In this document: positions 36,680 through 45,549 of the stretch, one piece after another | Layout of the letters: each line of letters begins with the position of its first letter | Position numbering within the stretch: the stretch's first letter is position 1 | Source: Alkalihalobacillus sp. BA299 | Lineage (GTDB): Bacteria > Bacillota > Bacilli > Bacillales > Bacillaceae_F | DNA: 64,000 bases | Reading direction: 5' to 3' | NCBI RefSeq assembly: GCF_017745675.1 | Contig: NZ_JAFLJM010000015.1 | Location: forward strand, 1-64,000 | The notes under the pieces: generated by a model | Databases searched by the model: none | What the model saw: only the letters and a program-made list of their open reading frames with translations | What the model was told of the DNA's origin: nothing | Made by a program: the position numbers and the translations under genes

Positions 36680-37318
36680 GTGATCGGAAATTTGAAGCAA
36701 CAAAAATCATATGTCTGGTATGCTAGCTATGGATCGAATTTAAGTAAGGATCGATTTTTATGTTACATAAAAGGCGGGAAGCCAGAAGGTTCTGAAAAAG
36801 TGGAAGTAGGTTGTAGAGATCAGTCGCTTCCTATTAAAGAAAAGTCTCATAGGATGCAATACCCCTTATATTTTGCAAAAGAATCAAGACGATGGCAAAA
36901 GCAAGGTGTCGCATTCATTGGGCTTACAAAAAATGAAAAGTATTGTACATACAGTCGTAAGTATTTAATTACAGAAGAGCAATTTTTCGACGTCGTTAAA
37001 CAGGAAAACAATGGTGTAGAATTAAATTTCGATTTCGATGAAGTAAAGCAAAATCGCTATCAGACACTAAGAAAAACATGGTATGGAACGATCTTATATG
37101 TTGGAGAAGAAGAAGGTTATCCTATTTTTACATTTACAGCCGATTGGGATTTAAATGTTCCTTTTAATAAACCATCTCAAGAATATTTAAGTATGATTAT
37201 TGAAGGCTTAAAGCGAAATGTAAAGCTGAGTAATTCAGACATCATCCAGTATTTAATTTCGAAGCCCGGGGTTACGGGATATTATAGTCACTCCGAATTA
37301 GAACAGTTAATCATTTAG
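36680..37318 (+). CDS. Gamma-glutamylcyclotransferase-like protein
   Basis: A 212-aa protein with YASYGSNLS at about 14-22, the nucleotide-binding-like YGSN loop of the GGCT fold. GVAFIGL and TWYGTILYVG are beta strands; the catalytic Glu of true GGCT is not obvious to me. Such proteins are often mislabelled histone deacetylase in Bacillus. The start GTG at 36680 is close to GAGG; a TTG at 36692 is an alternative. The 42-bp gap suggests co-transcription with the C26 hydrolase. Confidence 0.65.
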   Translation: MIGNLKQQKSYVWYASYGSNLSKDRFLCYIKGGKPEGSEKVEVGCRDQSLPIKEKSHRMQYPLYFAKESRRWQKQGVAFIGLTKNEKYCTYSRKYLITEEQFFDVVKQENNGVELNFDFDEVKQNRYQTLRKTWYGTILYVGEEEGYPIFTFTADWDLNVPFNKPSQEYLSMIIEGLKRNVKLSNSDIIQYLISKPGVTGYYSHSELEQLII

Positions 37319-37450
37319 AAAGAAAGTGCCGCGGATAAGTGGTGCTTTTTTATTTACTGACCTTATTCATAAAAAGAAGGAAAATAAGTTCATAAAATTG
37401 AATATAAATTAAATAATTAAAATTATTTTCAGATTAATATTTGATATAGG

Positions 37451-37626
37451 CAGCTTTCGTAAACTTTGTTGCTTTTGGACCGTTTTTTGAAAATAAAGTA
37501 GCCTTTTCAAGACAAATTCATTTGTCTGAATAGCTATTTTATTTTCAAAACCTTCACGCTATGCGTGAAGAGCCAAGCATTCGCTTGGCTTACGGTCCAA
37601 AAGCGAAAAGCAACAATCTTTGAGAA
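37451..37626. repeat. Composite palindromic intergenic element (GGTCCAAAA family), long copy
   Basis: The outer arms TTGTTGCTTTTGGACCG (37468-37482) and CGGTCCAAAAGC (37593-37604) plus AAAAGCAACAA (37606-37616) are inverted. Inside, TTTTGAAAATAAAGTAGC (37486-37503) pairs with GCTATTTTATTTTCAAAA (37533-37550), enclosing GACAAAT/ATTTGTC. A second hairpin CTTCACGC/GCGTGAAG (37552-37570) and a third AGCCAAGC/GCTTGGCT (37571-37590) follow. It fills most of the 350-bp gap before the Nudix gene; no ORF is credible in it. A shorter inverted copy is at 21457-21519. Confidence 0.7.
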
Positions 37627-37671
37627 AAGAGCCTTGATATAAAAATAATTATGAAAAATAGGGGGGATATA

Positions 37672-38328
37672 GTGACAGTCATTCCTAAACCGGCCTCAAC
37701 GGTCATATTAATAGATGATATATCTAGAGTCTATTTAACGAAAAGGCCGAAAACGATGAAATTTTTAGGTGGATTTTATGTATTTCCAGGTGGTACCGTT
37801 GAACAAGCTGACAACATTGTAGAAAATAAGTACATTATGAATTGTGTTCCTCATGATGTATTTAGTGGAGCTCACTATGTAGCTGCGGCAAGAGAGTTGT
37901 TTGAAGAAGTAGGTGTTTTTCTTGGTACTACCAGTGAAGGTGTACCGATACAAATTCCAGAAAATACTGCAGATGAATATCGTCAACTTCTTATTAATAG
38001 GGAGATTTCTTTTTTAGACATATTAAAATATGAAGGATGTTTGCTTGATTTTGAAAAATTACAGTATTTTGGTAACCGATTAACTCCAAAAGGGAGTCCG
38101 TTTCGTTTTGATACTCGTTTTTTTCTCGCCAGACTCCCTAAAGGTCAATCGCCCAAACCGGATTCCCATGAAATTGCTGATGCTTTTTGGATTACTCCAG
38201 AGGATGCTTTATTATCGCATCAAAAAGGAGAGTTATCCATGGTGTCACCAACGGTTGTTTCTCTACGTACGTTACTCGATCATCAAAAAGGAGCCCCGTT
38301 AATGATGCCCGAGAGACAGAAAAAATAA
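37672..38328 (+). CDS. Nudix hydrolase
   Basis: A 218-aa NUDIX-domain pyrophosphohydrolase. The Nudix box is split: GGFYVFPGGTVEQAD with the conserved glycines, an insertion, and AARELFEEVGV carrying the metal-binding REL-x-EE-x-G core. This long-insertion form resembles CoA-type or NUDT19-like hydrolases; DTRFFLARLPKGQ and the DAFWITPEDAL segment fit. The start GTG at 37672 has GGGGGG six bases upstream; the in-frame ATG at 37651 lacks one. Convergent with the MBL-fold gene. Confidence 0.82.
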   Translation: MTVIPKPASTVILIDDISRVYLTKRPKTMKFLGGFYVFPGGTVEQADNIVENKYIMNCVPHDVFSGAHYVAAARELFEEVGVFLGTTSEGVPIQIPENTADEYRQLLINREISFLDILKYEGCLLDFEKLQYFGNRLTPKGSPFRFDTRFFLARLPKGQSPKPDSHEIADAFWITPEDALLSHQKGELSMVSPTVVSLRTLLDHQKGAPLMMPERQKK

Positions 38329-38335
38329 AAATTCC

Positions 38336-39169
38336 CTAATTGCTGAGTGAATAAACAGAGTTCTGTTGCAACACAATTCCTTCTTTTATTAATTTAATAA
38401 GATGAGCTTCCGTTGTTTTAGTTGCTACGTGAAAAACACTAGGATGTATCGTATTTTCATAGATTTTTTCTGTTAATTGAGTTGCTGTTAAATAAACGTG
38501 GTCTTTAAGCAGCGACTTAATTTGTTTTTCTCGCTTTAGCCGGCGGTTTAGAACGAAATCAATTTGTTCATAAGGGTGTAAAACCCAGTCGCCATGACCA
38601 GGTCCAATCTTAGTTAGTTTCAATTGATTTAATCGCTTTAAAGTATAAATATAATCACTCATGTCTCCATCAGGTGGACCTATCCAGGTTGTACCCTCAG
38701 CAACAATATTGTCCCCAGCTAAAAGAATTTGTTCGGAAGGGATATAAAGGTTTAACTGACCTGCTGTATGCCCTGGACCATGAATAACGATCATCTCCAT
38801 ATCAGCTACTTTAAAGGATTCTCCATTTTGTAGGAATGAGATATTTTTTACTGGAGAAATAGCATTCATAATAGCTTCTTCTTCACTTCGATGACAATAA
38901 ATAGTCAGCGGCCAGTCCATGAACTGACGAACACCAGGTGCATGATCACGGTGGGAATGAGTGAGAATAATAGACGTCGGCTGAGCTAATCCTGTGTTTT
39001 CGATAACAGCTTCAATTTCTTTTCTCGTTTCCAGCCGGTCATAGCCTGCATCGACTAATACACACTCCTCTTTATTTCCAATTAAATAGCAATTTGTTGT
39101 TGTATGTGGATATAAGGTTGGAGTTGGTACAGGAATCCGAATGACTTTTACAGGATGTTCACTTCGCAT
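38336..39169 (-). CDS. MBL-fold metallo-hydrolase (LACTB2-like)
   Basis: Metallo-beta-lactamase-fold hydrolase of 277 aa. Metal motif THSHRDHAPG, then GPGHTAGQLNLY and LAGDNIV, and GPGHGDWV for the last histidine. The C-terminal region (about 200-277) is a winged-helix-like extension. This is the same subfamily as the protein at 22781-23800, but the two are clearly different paralogues. AAAGGAGG before the ATG at 39169 sets the start two codons inside the longest ORF. Substrate unknown. Confidence 0.82.
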   Translation of the reverse strand: MRSEHPVKVIRIPVPTPTLYPHTTTNCYLIGNKEECVLVDAGYDRLETRKEIEAVIENTGLAQPTSIILTHSHRDHAPGVRQFMDWPLTIYCHRSEEEAIMNAISPVKNISFLQNGESFKVADMEMIVIHGPGHTAGQLNLYIPSEQILLAGDNIVAEGTTWIGPPDGDMSDYIYTLKRLNQLKLTKIGPGHGDWVLHPYEQIDFVLNRRLKREKQIKSLLKDHVYLTATQLTEKIYENTIHPSVFHVATKTTEAHLIKLIKEGIVLQQNSVYSLSN

Positions 39170-39308
39170 AGGCACCCTCCTTTCATTTAAATGACTAAAA
39201 AATAATATAGAACTTTATTCTTCTTTAATTATCATTTTCCTTCTATATGCACAAACAATACGGATGCAAAATAGAAAATGCAACTCACTTTGTATTCAAT
39301 GAATTGAG

Positions 39309-39336
39309 TTGACAAGTAGAACGGACGTGATAAGAT
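39309..39336 (+). promoter_or_regulatory. Sigma-A promoter of the TPP-riboswitch operon
   Basis: A perfect -35 TTGACA (39309-39314) and TAAGAT (39331-39336) are 16 bases apart. Transcription would begin about 30 bases before the riboswitch. Confidence 0.65.
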
Positions 39337-39374
39337 TGTAATATTAATAAAATAATCTCTACATATTGTTTTAG

Positions 39375-39463
39375 CCACTAGGGGGGCCATTTATGGCTGA
39401 GATTAAAGTATGTCTTTAAGACCCTTTGAACCTGAACTATGTAATCGTAGCGTAGGAAAGTGG
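39375..39463 (+). ncRNA. TPP riboswitch (THI box)
   Basis: All conserved blocks are present in order: P1 strand CCACTAGGGGGGCC, then TGGCTGAGATTAAA (the CUGAGA pyrimidine-sensing block), ACCCTTTGAACCTGAA, and the 3' part TAGCGTAGGAAAGTGG, which closes P1 with CCACT/AGTGG. The aptamer binds thiamine pyrophosphate. A terminator hairpin follows at 39506, so high TPP should stop transcription of the downstream luxE-luxC-ABC-SDR operon. An ORF overlapping the aptamer (from 39410) is not a real start. Confidence 0.96.
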
Positions 39464-39505
39464 ACATCTTTTTATAAGCTATTTAACATTTTAGTTATAA
39501 TTGAT

Positions 39506-39538
39506 GACTGCTTTCAAATTTGGAAGCAGTCTTATTTT
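39506..39538 (+). terminator. Riboswitch expression-platform terminator
   Basis: GACTGCTTTC (39506-39515) pairs with GGAAGCAGTC (39522-39531), one G-T wobble, then TTATTTTAATTT. It lies between the aptamer and the first gene, as expected for TPP-dependent attenuation. Confidence 0.85.
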
Positions 39539-39568
39539 AATTTAAACGTGGTAATGGGAGTGTCAACA

Positions 39569-40687
39569 TTGATAACAGAGTATTTAGCATTAAAAAAAGA
39601 ATTGGTTGACTTTATTATGAAACCAGATTCTACTGATAACGAATTTAATACGATGGCGCTAAAAGTGTTTCAGTTTCAATATGAGTATAATCAGCCTTTT
39701 CGTAAATTTTGTCGAAAACGTCGCGTGTCACCTAGGACAGTAAAGTATTTTACAGATATTCCACCTGTCCCTATTGATGCATTTAAACTAACAACTCTAT
39801 CCTCGTTTCCAATTGAAGAAACAGAATCTCTTTTTATGACAAGTGGTACAACCAATCCAGAAAAACGGGGGAAAAATTATCATCGAGATTTAGAAATTTA
39901 TGATTTATCGATGAAAGTACATTTCAAATCCTTTGTCATGCCTGATCTTGATAAAATGAAAATGTTTATTCTATTTCCAAAGGAAAGTGAGTTACCTAAC
40001 TCATCCTTAGCGCATTATTTACATATTGCTAAAGAACATTTTGGTACTGAAGAAAGTAAATATGCCATGTCTAGTAACGGTTTTGAATTCGGATCCTTTA
40101 TTGAACAATTGCAGTTTGCGGAAAAAAATGAAGAGCCTATTTTATTAATTGGTGCAACATTTTCTTTTATTCATTTATTAGATGAATGTAAAAAGAAAAA
40201 CATTTCTTTTAACCTACCTCCTAACAGTCGAATGATGGATACGGGTGGAGCAAAAGGACGCTCACGAGAATTGGACCCTAAGCAGTTTAAACAAGAAATG
40301 TGTCAATTGTTTTCACTGCCAGTAGAAATGTGCGTAAATATGTATGGTATGACAGAGTTAAGCTCGCAGTTTTATGACCGGAATTTATATGATTATTTTG
40401 AGCAACAACAAATCAGTACTTTAAAAAAAGCCCCTCACTGGGTAAGAACGCTCGTTCTAGACATTGAACGAATGGAAGAGAAGACAAAGGGTGAAAAAGG
40501 AATAATTGTTCATTATGATCTGGCAAATATTAATTCAGTTATGAGTATTCTCACTGAGGATGTTGGGATTCATGAAGAAGGAGGATTTCAATTATTAGGA
40601 CGAGCTAAAGGAGCTGAAGCTAAAGGGTGTTCTCTAGCTGTAGAACAATTCTTAGCCTCATCGCAGAGATCCAGAGGAGAACAGTGA
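39569..40687 (+). CDS. LuxE-like acyl-protein synthetase
   Basis: ATP-dependent acid-activating enzyme of the LuxE family, 372 aa. It carries the AMP-binding signature FMTSGTTNPEKRGK (S92), the MYGMTELSSQFYD block of adenylating enzymes, and near the C-terminus LLGRAKGAEAKGCSLAVEQF. There C354 matches the cysteine that holds the acyl group in LuxE. LuxE normally activates a carboxylate and passes it to LuxC. Here it is the first gene behind a TPP riboswitch. The start is TTG at 39569, six bases after GGGAGTG; the longer ORF runs into the riboswitch. Confidence 0.85.
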   Translation: MITEYLALKKELVDFIMKPDSTDNEFNTMALKVFQFQYEYNQPFRKFCRKRRVSPRTVKYFTDIPPVPIDAFKLTTLSSFPIEETESLFMTSGTTNPEKRGKNYHRDLEIYDLSMKVHFKSFVMPDLDKMKMFILFPKESELPNSSLAHYLHIAKEHFGTEESKYAMSSNGFEFGSFIEQLQFAEKNEEPILLIGATFSFIHLLDECKKKNISFNLPPNSRMMDTGGAKGRSRELDPKQFKQEMCQLFSLPVEMCVNMYGMTELSSQFYDRNLYDYFEQQQISTLKKAPHWVRTLVLDIERMEEKTKGEKGIIVHYDLANINSVMSILTEDVGIHEEGGFQLLGRAKGAEAKGCSLAVEQFLASSQRSRGEQ

Positions 40688-42171
40688 TGTCAACAAGCTT
40701 TTCATGTTTCCATATCCCAGATCAATGTCAACACTTACTTAACGAAGTTCCTATTAAAACATTAACATTTGAAAATCATGGGGAAAGTGTAGAAATACTA
40801 GTTCCTGAACTTGTTCCAGAAACAATTAACAATATTATGGATGTATTAACGGTTCAACAAAAAAATTATATACAACAGCTTAAAACTAATGAAGTAATCG
40901 ACATCATTAATGAGGCTATACACAGGTGGTTAGATCCTAGCTATGAATTACGACAAATGGCCGAGTCCATGCTTCCGATAATTACTGGGTACGATCACGA
41001 TATGGTTCGCTTATTTTTAAGTCGTTATTTACGGCAATTTCGTAAAGAAAAATTGCTGCGAATGATCGATGAGGATTTTCCCAACCCTCTCGTATTAGAT
41101 GAATTTCGGCCACGCACATCCGGTGGCTTATACAGAGCATATGGACCTGAGATTATCACTCATATTTTTTCTGGAAATGTACCTGCTTTGCCACTTTGGA
41201 GTTTAACTGCGGGCCTATTGTTGAAATCAGCAACATTAGGTAAGGTTTCTTCCTCGGAGCCGTTATTTCCAGTATTATTTGCTAAAACAATAAAAGAAGT
41301 TGATCCCAAGCTGGCAGAAAGTATAGCGATTTTATCGTGGAAGGGCGGTGATGAAGCTTTAGAAAAGGTTAGCTTTTCTAGGGCTTCGGCTGTTATTGCT
41401 TATGGAGGGAAGGAGACGATTGAGTCAATAAAACAGAACGTTCCGTCTCACGTTAGCTTCCATGCTCATGGACATAAGGTTAGTTTTGGCGTGGTTACAA
41501 AAGAATGTTTAACAGCTACAAAGGGCTGGCATACTGCTAAATTAGCAGCTTATGATGCATCGTGGTTTGACCAGCAAGGGTGTCTATCACCACATGTATT
41601 TTTTATAGAACATGGTGGAGCGTTTTCACCAAGAGATTTTGCTCAAATGCTTGCAAATGAAATGGAAAACTTTCAATATAAGCATCCTCGTTCTTCTTTA
41701 ACTGCAGAGGAGCATCATGCAATTGTGAAGCTACGATCAACGATAGAGTTTGAAAGCTTTGAAGGTGCACAAGTGGAGATGATAAAGAGTGAACATGATA
41801 CAGCATGGACAGTTGTTTATCGTGAAATACGGGAGAATAAAGAGGATAATATTTTTCCGTTTTCTCCACTTAATCGGTTTATAACAGTCATTGCGGTAGA
41901 CAATTTTGAACAGATAAAGCCGTATATTAAGGAGATAAAGGGCTTTATTCAAACTGTTGGGGTAGGGTGTTCGCCACAAAAGTTTTCTTCAATGATTAAC
42001 TTTTTAGGAGAATGTGGCGTCAATCGAATTTCTGCAATAGGATCTATGCCACATCCTCAGCCGGGTTGGCACCATGACGGGCGCTTCCATCTAGCTGATT
42101 TGGTTCGCTTTTGTGATGTTGAAGCTTCCCTTGAAGGACAGATGGATGAATTCGATCCTGATAGAGAGTAA
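40687..42171 (+). CDS. LuxC-like acyl-CoA/acyl-protein reductase
   Basis: NADPH-dependent reductase of the LuxC family, 494 aa, with an aldehyde-dehydrogenase-like fold. The likely nucleophile is C299 in QQGCLSPHVFFIEHGG. Other blocks are GNVPALPLWSLTAGLLLKSA, RASAVIAYGGKETI (cofactor site) and, at the C-terminus, INRISAIGSMPHPQPGWHHDGR, typical of the family. Together with LuxE it would turn a carboxylate into an aldehyde. No luciferase or LuxD gene is present. Its ATG overlaps the luxE stop (TGATG), so the two are coupled. Confidence 0.87.
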   Translation: MSTSFSCFHIPDQCQHLLNEVPIKTLTFENHGESVEILVPELVPETINNIMDVLTVQQKNYIQQLKTNEVIDIINEAIHRWLDPSYELRQMAESMLPIITGYDHDMVRLFLSRYLRQFRKEKLLRMIDEDFPNPLVLDEFRPRTSGGLYRAYGPEIITHIFSGNVPALPLWSLTAGLLLKSATLGKVSSSEPLFPVLFAKTIKEVDPKLAESIAILSWKGGDEALEKVSFSRASAVIAYGGKETIESIKQNVPSHVSFHAHGHKVSFGVVTKECLTATKGWHTAKLAAYDASWFDQQGCLSPHVFFIEHGGAFSPRDFAQMLANEMENFQYKHPRSSLTAEEHHAIVKLRSTIEFESFEGAQVEMIKSEHDTAWTVVYREIRENKEDNIFPFSPLNRFITVIAVDNFEQIKPYIKEIKGFIQTVGVGCSPQKFSSMINFLGECGVNRISAIGSMPHPQPGWHHDGRFHLADLVRFCDVEASLEGQMDEFDPDRE

Positions 42172-42185
42172 GAGGAGAGTCAAAT

Positions 42186-42950
42186 ATGACAAGGATGATT
42201 GATTGTCAGCAGGTAAAAATGCAATTTAAAGGAAATCTAGATCCTATCCTAACGAATATTAATTTACAAGTTCAGGAAGGAGACTTTGTTAGTATTATCG
42301 GAAAAAGTGGAAGTGGAAAAACAACATTATTACAGATGATTGGCGGTTTACTAGAACCGACAGCAGGGGAAGTGAAAGTGAACGGAACGTTAATACAAGA
42401 GCCGATTGATGAAATAACATATGTATTCCAAAAGCCCGTTTTATTAGAGTGGCGCAATATACTTGAAAATGTTCTGATGCCACTTGAATTAAAAAGGCGT
42501 CTAACGAAAACGGATATCGAACAGGCGAGAGAGGTTATTAATATAGTAGGATTAGCTAGCCATGAAAATAAATACCCTCATGAGTTATCAGGTGGAATGA
42601 TGTCTAGAGTTACTTTAGCTAGAGCGTTACTTTCTCAACCGAAAGTTTTATTAATGGACGAGCCATTTTCAGCTTTAGATGCAATGACTAAGGAGCAACT
42701 TCAAATAGAATTAATGGAGCTATCCAACCGGTTTTCCACGACGGTTTTATTTATAACCCATGATATTACAGAAGCTGTGTACTTATCTGATCGGGTTGTG
42801 CTTTTAGGTGATCAGCCGGCGCAAGTCATTAATGAATTCTCAATCCCTTTTCCTAGACCGAGGCCAAAAGAGTTGAAGTTCGATGTAGCTTTCACAAAAA
42901 TAATAAAAGAAATTCACGAGCAAGTTGAAGTGAACGGCGGGGCTACATGA
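42186..42950 (+). CDS. ABC transporter ATP-binding protein (NitT/TauT, ThiZ-like)
   Basis: ATPase of 254 aa of an importer. Walker A GKSGSGKTTL, Q-loop VFQKPVLLEW, signature LSGGMMSRVTLARAL, Walker [14 protein letters not shown], and the switch histidine in LFITHDITEA. It resembles SsuB/ThiZ. The permease start overlaps its stop (ATGA), and the binding protein follows. Riboswitch control points to a thiamine-related substrate; the sequence itself does not fix it. Confidence 0.9.
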   Translation: MTRMIDCQQVKMQFKGNLDPILTNINLQVQEGDFVSIIGKSGSGKTTLLQMIGGLLEPTAGEVKVNGTLIQEPIDEITYVFQKPVLLEWRNILENVLMPLELKRRLTKTDIEQAREVINIVGLASHENKYPHELSGGMMSRVTLARALLSQPKVLLMDEPFSALDAMTKEQLQIELMELSNRFSTTVLFITHDITEAVYLSDRVVLLGDQPAQVINEFSIPFPRPRPKELKFDVAFTKIIKEIHEQVEVNGGAT

Positions 42951-43717
42951 TGAAAAAAACACAGTTTTATTCAGTGATATTATTCATCATGGTGATCGGT
43001 TTTTGGGAAGCAATTGTCCATTTTAAGAGGATTTCAAAGTTGATTCTACCAGCCCCTTCAGACATTGTGGTAAATCTTTTACACCATTTTCAAAGTGGGT
43101 ACTTTTATCCTCATATTATGGTAACTTCAATTGAAGTTTTTGGTGGATTTTTTGTAGGAGCAGTCCTTGGTATTGGGTTAGGGTTTATTGTCGCTCAATC
43201 AAAAATCGCTCAGGAAATTTTACAGCCCTACATCATCGCTTCTCAAGCAATGCCCAAGCTTGCTTTAGCACCTCTGCTTGTTCTTTGGTTCGGGTTTGGA
43301 TATACGCCTAAAATTGTGATCGTAGCACTTGTTTGTTTTTTTCCGTTATTTGAAAGTACAGTCACAGGTCTTTCATACGTAAGTCGAGAAAAATTAGCTT
43401 TATTTCGCTCATTACGAGCAACCTCTTTTCAAACGTTAATTAAACTCCGATTACCGACGGCGATGCCTTATATTTTTTCTGGCTTGCGTGTAGCTGTCGT
43501 GTTAAGTGTCGTAGGGGCTGTTGTAAGTGAGTTTATCGGTGCAAATAAAGGCTTAGGCGCACTGATTATTGCTTCACAAGGAATGTTAGATACGACGTTA
43601 ATGTTTTCCGTTTTTATTTTACTTACTGTAAAAGGCCTTTTATTATATCAAATCATTTATTGGATTGAAGCAATTTTTTTTAAAAAGTATATGTTTTCTA
43701 GGGGGAAACTGAAATGA
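42947..43717 (+). CDS. ABC transporter permease (NitT/TauT, ThiX-like)
   Basis: Integral membrane permease of 256 aa with six membrane segments. The cytoplasmic coupling loop is FRSLRATSFQTLIKLRLPTAMPYIFSGLRV, an EAA-type loop lacking the exact EAA residues but in the right place; NKGLGALI follows as in SsuC/ThiX. Overlaps both neighbours by four bases, so the three transporter genes are translationally coupled. Confidence 0.9.
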   Translation: MMKKTQFYSVILFIMVIGFWEAIVHFKRISKLILPAPSDIVVNLLHHFQSGYFYPHIMVTSIEVFGGFFVGAVLGIGLGFIVAQSKIAQEILQPYIIASQAMPKLALAPLLVLWFGFGYTPKIVIVALVCFFPLFESTVTGLSYVSREKLALFRSLRATSFQTLIKLRLPTAMPYIFSGLRVAVVLSVVGAVVSEFIGANKGLGALIIASQGMLDTTLMFSVFILLTVKGLLLYQIIYWIEAIFFKKYMFSRGKLK

Positions 43718-44763
43718 AAAAATTTATAAAAAAACTAAGTTCAGCATTTTTGCTGACTGCACTTACACTAAGTGCTGCAGGTTGTGGTGGAGCAAATGAC
43801 GAAGGACAAGAAGGTGTCCAAGAAAATGAAGGAGTAGCAGAAGAGCAAAAGATTGAAAAAGTAAGAATGGCATCTTGGAGTCAACCAATTGTTGAACAAA
43901 GCAACCTATATTTAGCAGAGGAAAAAGGGTGGTTTGAAGAAGCTGGTCTTGAATTTGAATATATTCCTGGTGCAGGCGGTGGTGATGCAGTCCGTAATAT
44001 TATTGCTGGCAATGCTGATATTGCATTTGCGAATGTCGAGGCCATTCTATTAGCACTTGAGCAAGGAGAAGAATTACGTGTAATTTATAATATTTATCCT
44101 AAAAATGTATTTAACCTCGTATCACTGAAGGAGAGCAATATTCAAACTATGGAAGATTTACGAGGAAAAGATGTAGGCGTGTATAGTCTCGCTAGTGGAA
44201 CCTATCAAAATCTCCTCGTTTTACTTCATCAGGCTGGTATGACGAAGGAAGATGTAAATATTGTTGAGGCTGGAGTATTAAATTTCGGACCATTAATGAA
44301 TCATCAGGTTGTAGCAACAGCAGCAACAGATACAGGTTTATTTGATGCCAAACAAAAAGGATTAGGAGAAGTAGATGTTATTGAAGTAAAGGATGTGTTA
44401 AATACTCCAGCTGATGTTTTTGTCGTGACTGAAAAAGTATTCCAGGAAAAACAAGATATGCTCATTCGATTCTTACAAGTATATCGTGATAGTGTAGCTT
44501 ATACGATGGAGCATCCTGAAGAAGCAGCTGAAGCGGCTGTAGCAACAGCGATCGATGGACAGGATGTAGAAAGAAATGTAGAAATTATTAAAATCCGTAA
44601 TCAAACGTCTACTAATGAAGATATGAAAGAAAAAGGGCTAGGCTGGTTAGATCTTGAAATTCTAAAGGAAGTAGAAAGTACGTACTATGATTTAGGCCTG
44701 CTTAATGATAGAGTAAATATTGATCAAATTACGACAAATGAACTCGTACAGCAACTAAGATAG
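43714..44763 (+). CDS. ABC transporter substrate-binding lipoprotein (NMT1/ThiY-like)
   Basis: Lipid-anchored binding protein of 349 aa. The signal ends in lipobox SAAGC, then an acidic linker to about residue 45. The domain has the NMT1/THI5-like layout: SNLYLAEEKGWFEEAGLEFEY, a GGGDAVRNIIAGNADIAFAN ligand-pocket block and VGVYSLASGTYQN. ThiY of this superfamily binds formyl-aminopyrimidine, and others bind sulfonates or nitrate. The ligand could be an HMP- or thiazole-derived acid, inferred from the riboswitch and the reductase genes. Confidence 0.87.
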   Translation: MKKFIKKLSSAFLLTALTLSAAGCGGANDEGQEGVQENEGVAEEQKIEKVRMASWSQPIVEQSNLYLAEEKGWFEEAGLEFEYIPGAGGGDAVRNIIAGNADIAFANVEAILLALEQGEELRVIYNIYPKNVFNLVSLKESNIQTMEDLRGKDVGVYSLASGTYQNLLVLLHQAGMTKEDVNIVEAGVLNFGPLMNHQVVATAATDTGLFDAKQKGLGEVDVIEVKDVLNTPADVFVVTEKVFQEKQDMLIRFLQVYRDSVAYTMEHPEEAAEAAVATAIDGQDVERNVEIIKIRNQTSTNEDMKEKGLGWLDLEILKEVESTYYDLGLLNDRVNIDQITTNELVQQLR

Positions 44764-44772
44764 GTGATTGTT

Positions 44773-45549
44773 ATGGATACACAATTACAACAAAAAGTTG
44801 TTCTTATTACAGGTGCAAGTCGAGGGATAGGGGCTGTACTTGCAAAAAGCTTTGCTGAACAAGGTGCAACGGTTGTCATTAATTATGTGAAGAGTAAAGA
44901 AAAAGCGGAAATGCTTGCAGATGAACTAATGGAGCAATATGATGTTGAAGCTTACGCTGTACAAGGTGATGTAACAGTAGAATCGGACATGAAAGCAATG
45001 ATTGCTGAGGTTCTCTTGGAGTTTGATACGATTGATATTGTTGTTAATAATGCATTACATGCCTATACATTTGATCCTGAAAAACGTAAAATGGCTTGGG
45101 AGCTAGAATGGGAAGATTATCAGCGTCAGCTTGATGGAGCTTTAAAAGGAACCTATAATGTTTGTAAATATGTTATTCCGATTATGAAACAAAAAAGTGC
45201 TGGTCGAATCATTAATATGGTAAGTAACCTAGTATACCGCCCAGTCGTTCCTTATCATGATTATAATACGGCAAAGGGAGCAGTTCTTTCTTATTCTCAA
45301 AATTTAGCTGTTGATTTAGGTAGTTTTGGGATAAATGTTAACTGTGTTGCTCCAGGGTTAGTCTATCCCACTGATGCTAGTCGTTCAACAAAAGAAGAAA
45401 TAAAAGAACTCATTAAATCCCAAACCCCATTACATCGCATTGCAAAACCTGAAGATGTTGTCGGAAGTGTTTTATACTTTGCTAGTAGTTGGTCATCATT
45501 TGTCACTGGGCAATGTATTGTTGTTGATGGGGGTTTCGTAATAAGATAA
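44773..45549 (+). CDS. SDR-family oxidoreductase, last gene of the TPP-riboswitch operon
   Basis: Short-chain dehydrogenase of 258 aa. Rossmann motif TGASRGIGA, NNAL, catalytic Ser in INMVSNLVYR, and YNTAK. The NADP(H)-type Arg after TGAS and Lys in YVKSKEKAE suggest NADPH. It looks FabG-like, but in this operon an aldehyde reductase role (aldehyde from LuxC to alcohol) is a natural guess. AGGTGAT precedes the ATG at 44773. Begins ten bases after the binding-protein stop. Confidence 0.87.
   Translation: MDTQLQQKVVLITGASRGIGAVLAKSFAEQGATVVINYVKSKEKAEMLADELMEQYDVEAYAVQGDVTVESDMKAMIAEVLLEFDTIDIVVNNALHAYTFDPEKRKMAWELEWEDYQRQLDGALKGTYNVCKYVIPIMKQKSAGRIINMVSNLVYRPVVPYHDYNTAKGAVLSYSQNLAVDLGSFGINVNCVAPGLVYPTDASRSTKEEIKELIKSQTPLHRIAKPEDVVGSVLYFASSWSSFVTGQCIVVDGGFVIR

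Noticed and set aside
39410..39568. Upstream extension of the LuxE ORF
   Set aside because: It is open by chance through the TPP aptamer and its terminator; the RBS-supported TTG at 39569 is downstream of both.
39569..42171. Bioluminescence (lux) genes
   Set aside because: LuxA, LuxB and LuxD are absent; LuxC/LuxE homologues occur outside luminescence, and here they follow a TPP riboswitch.
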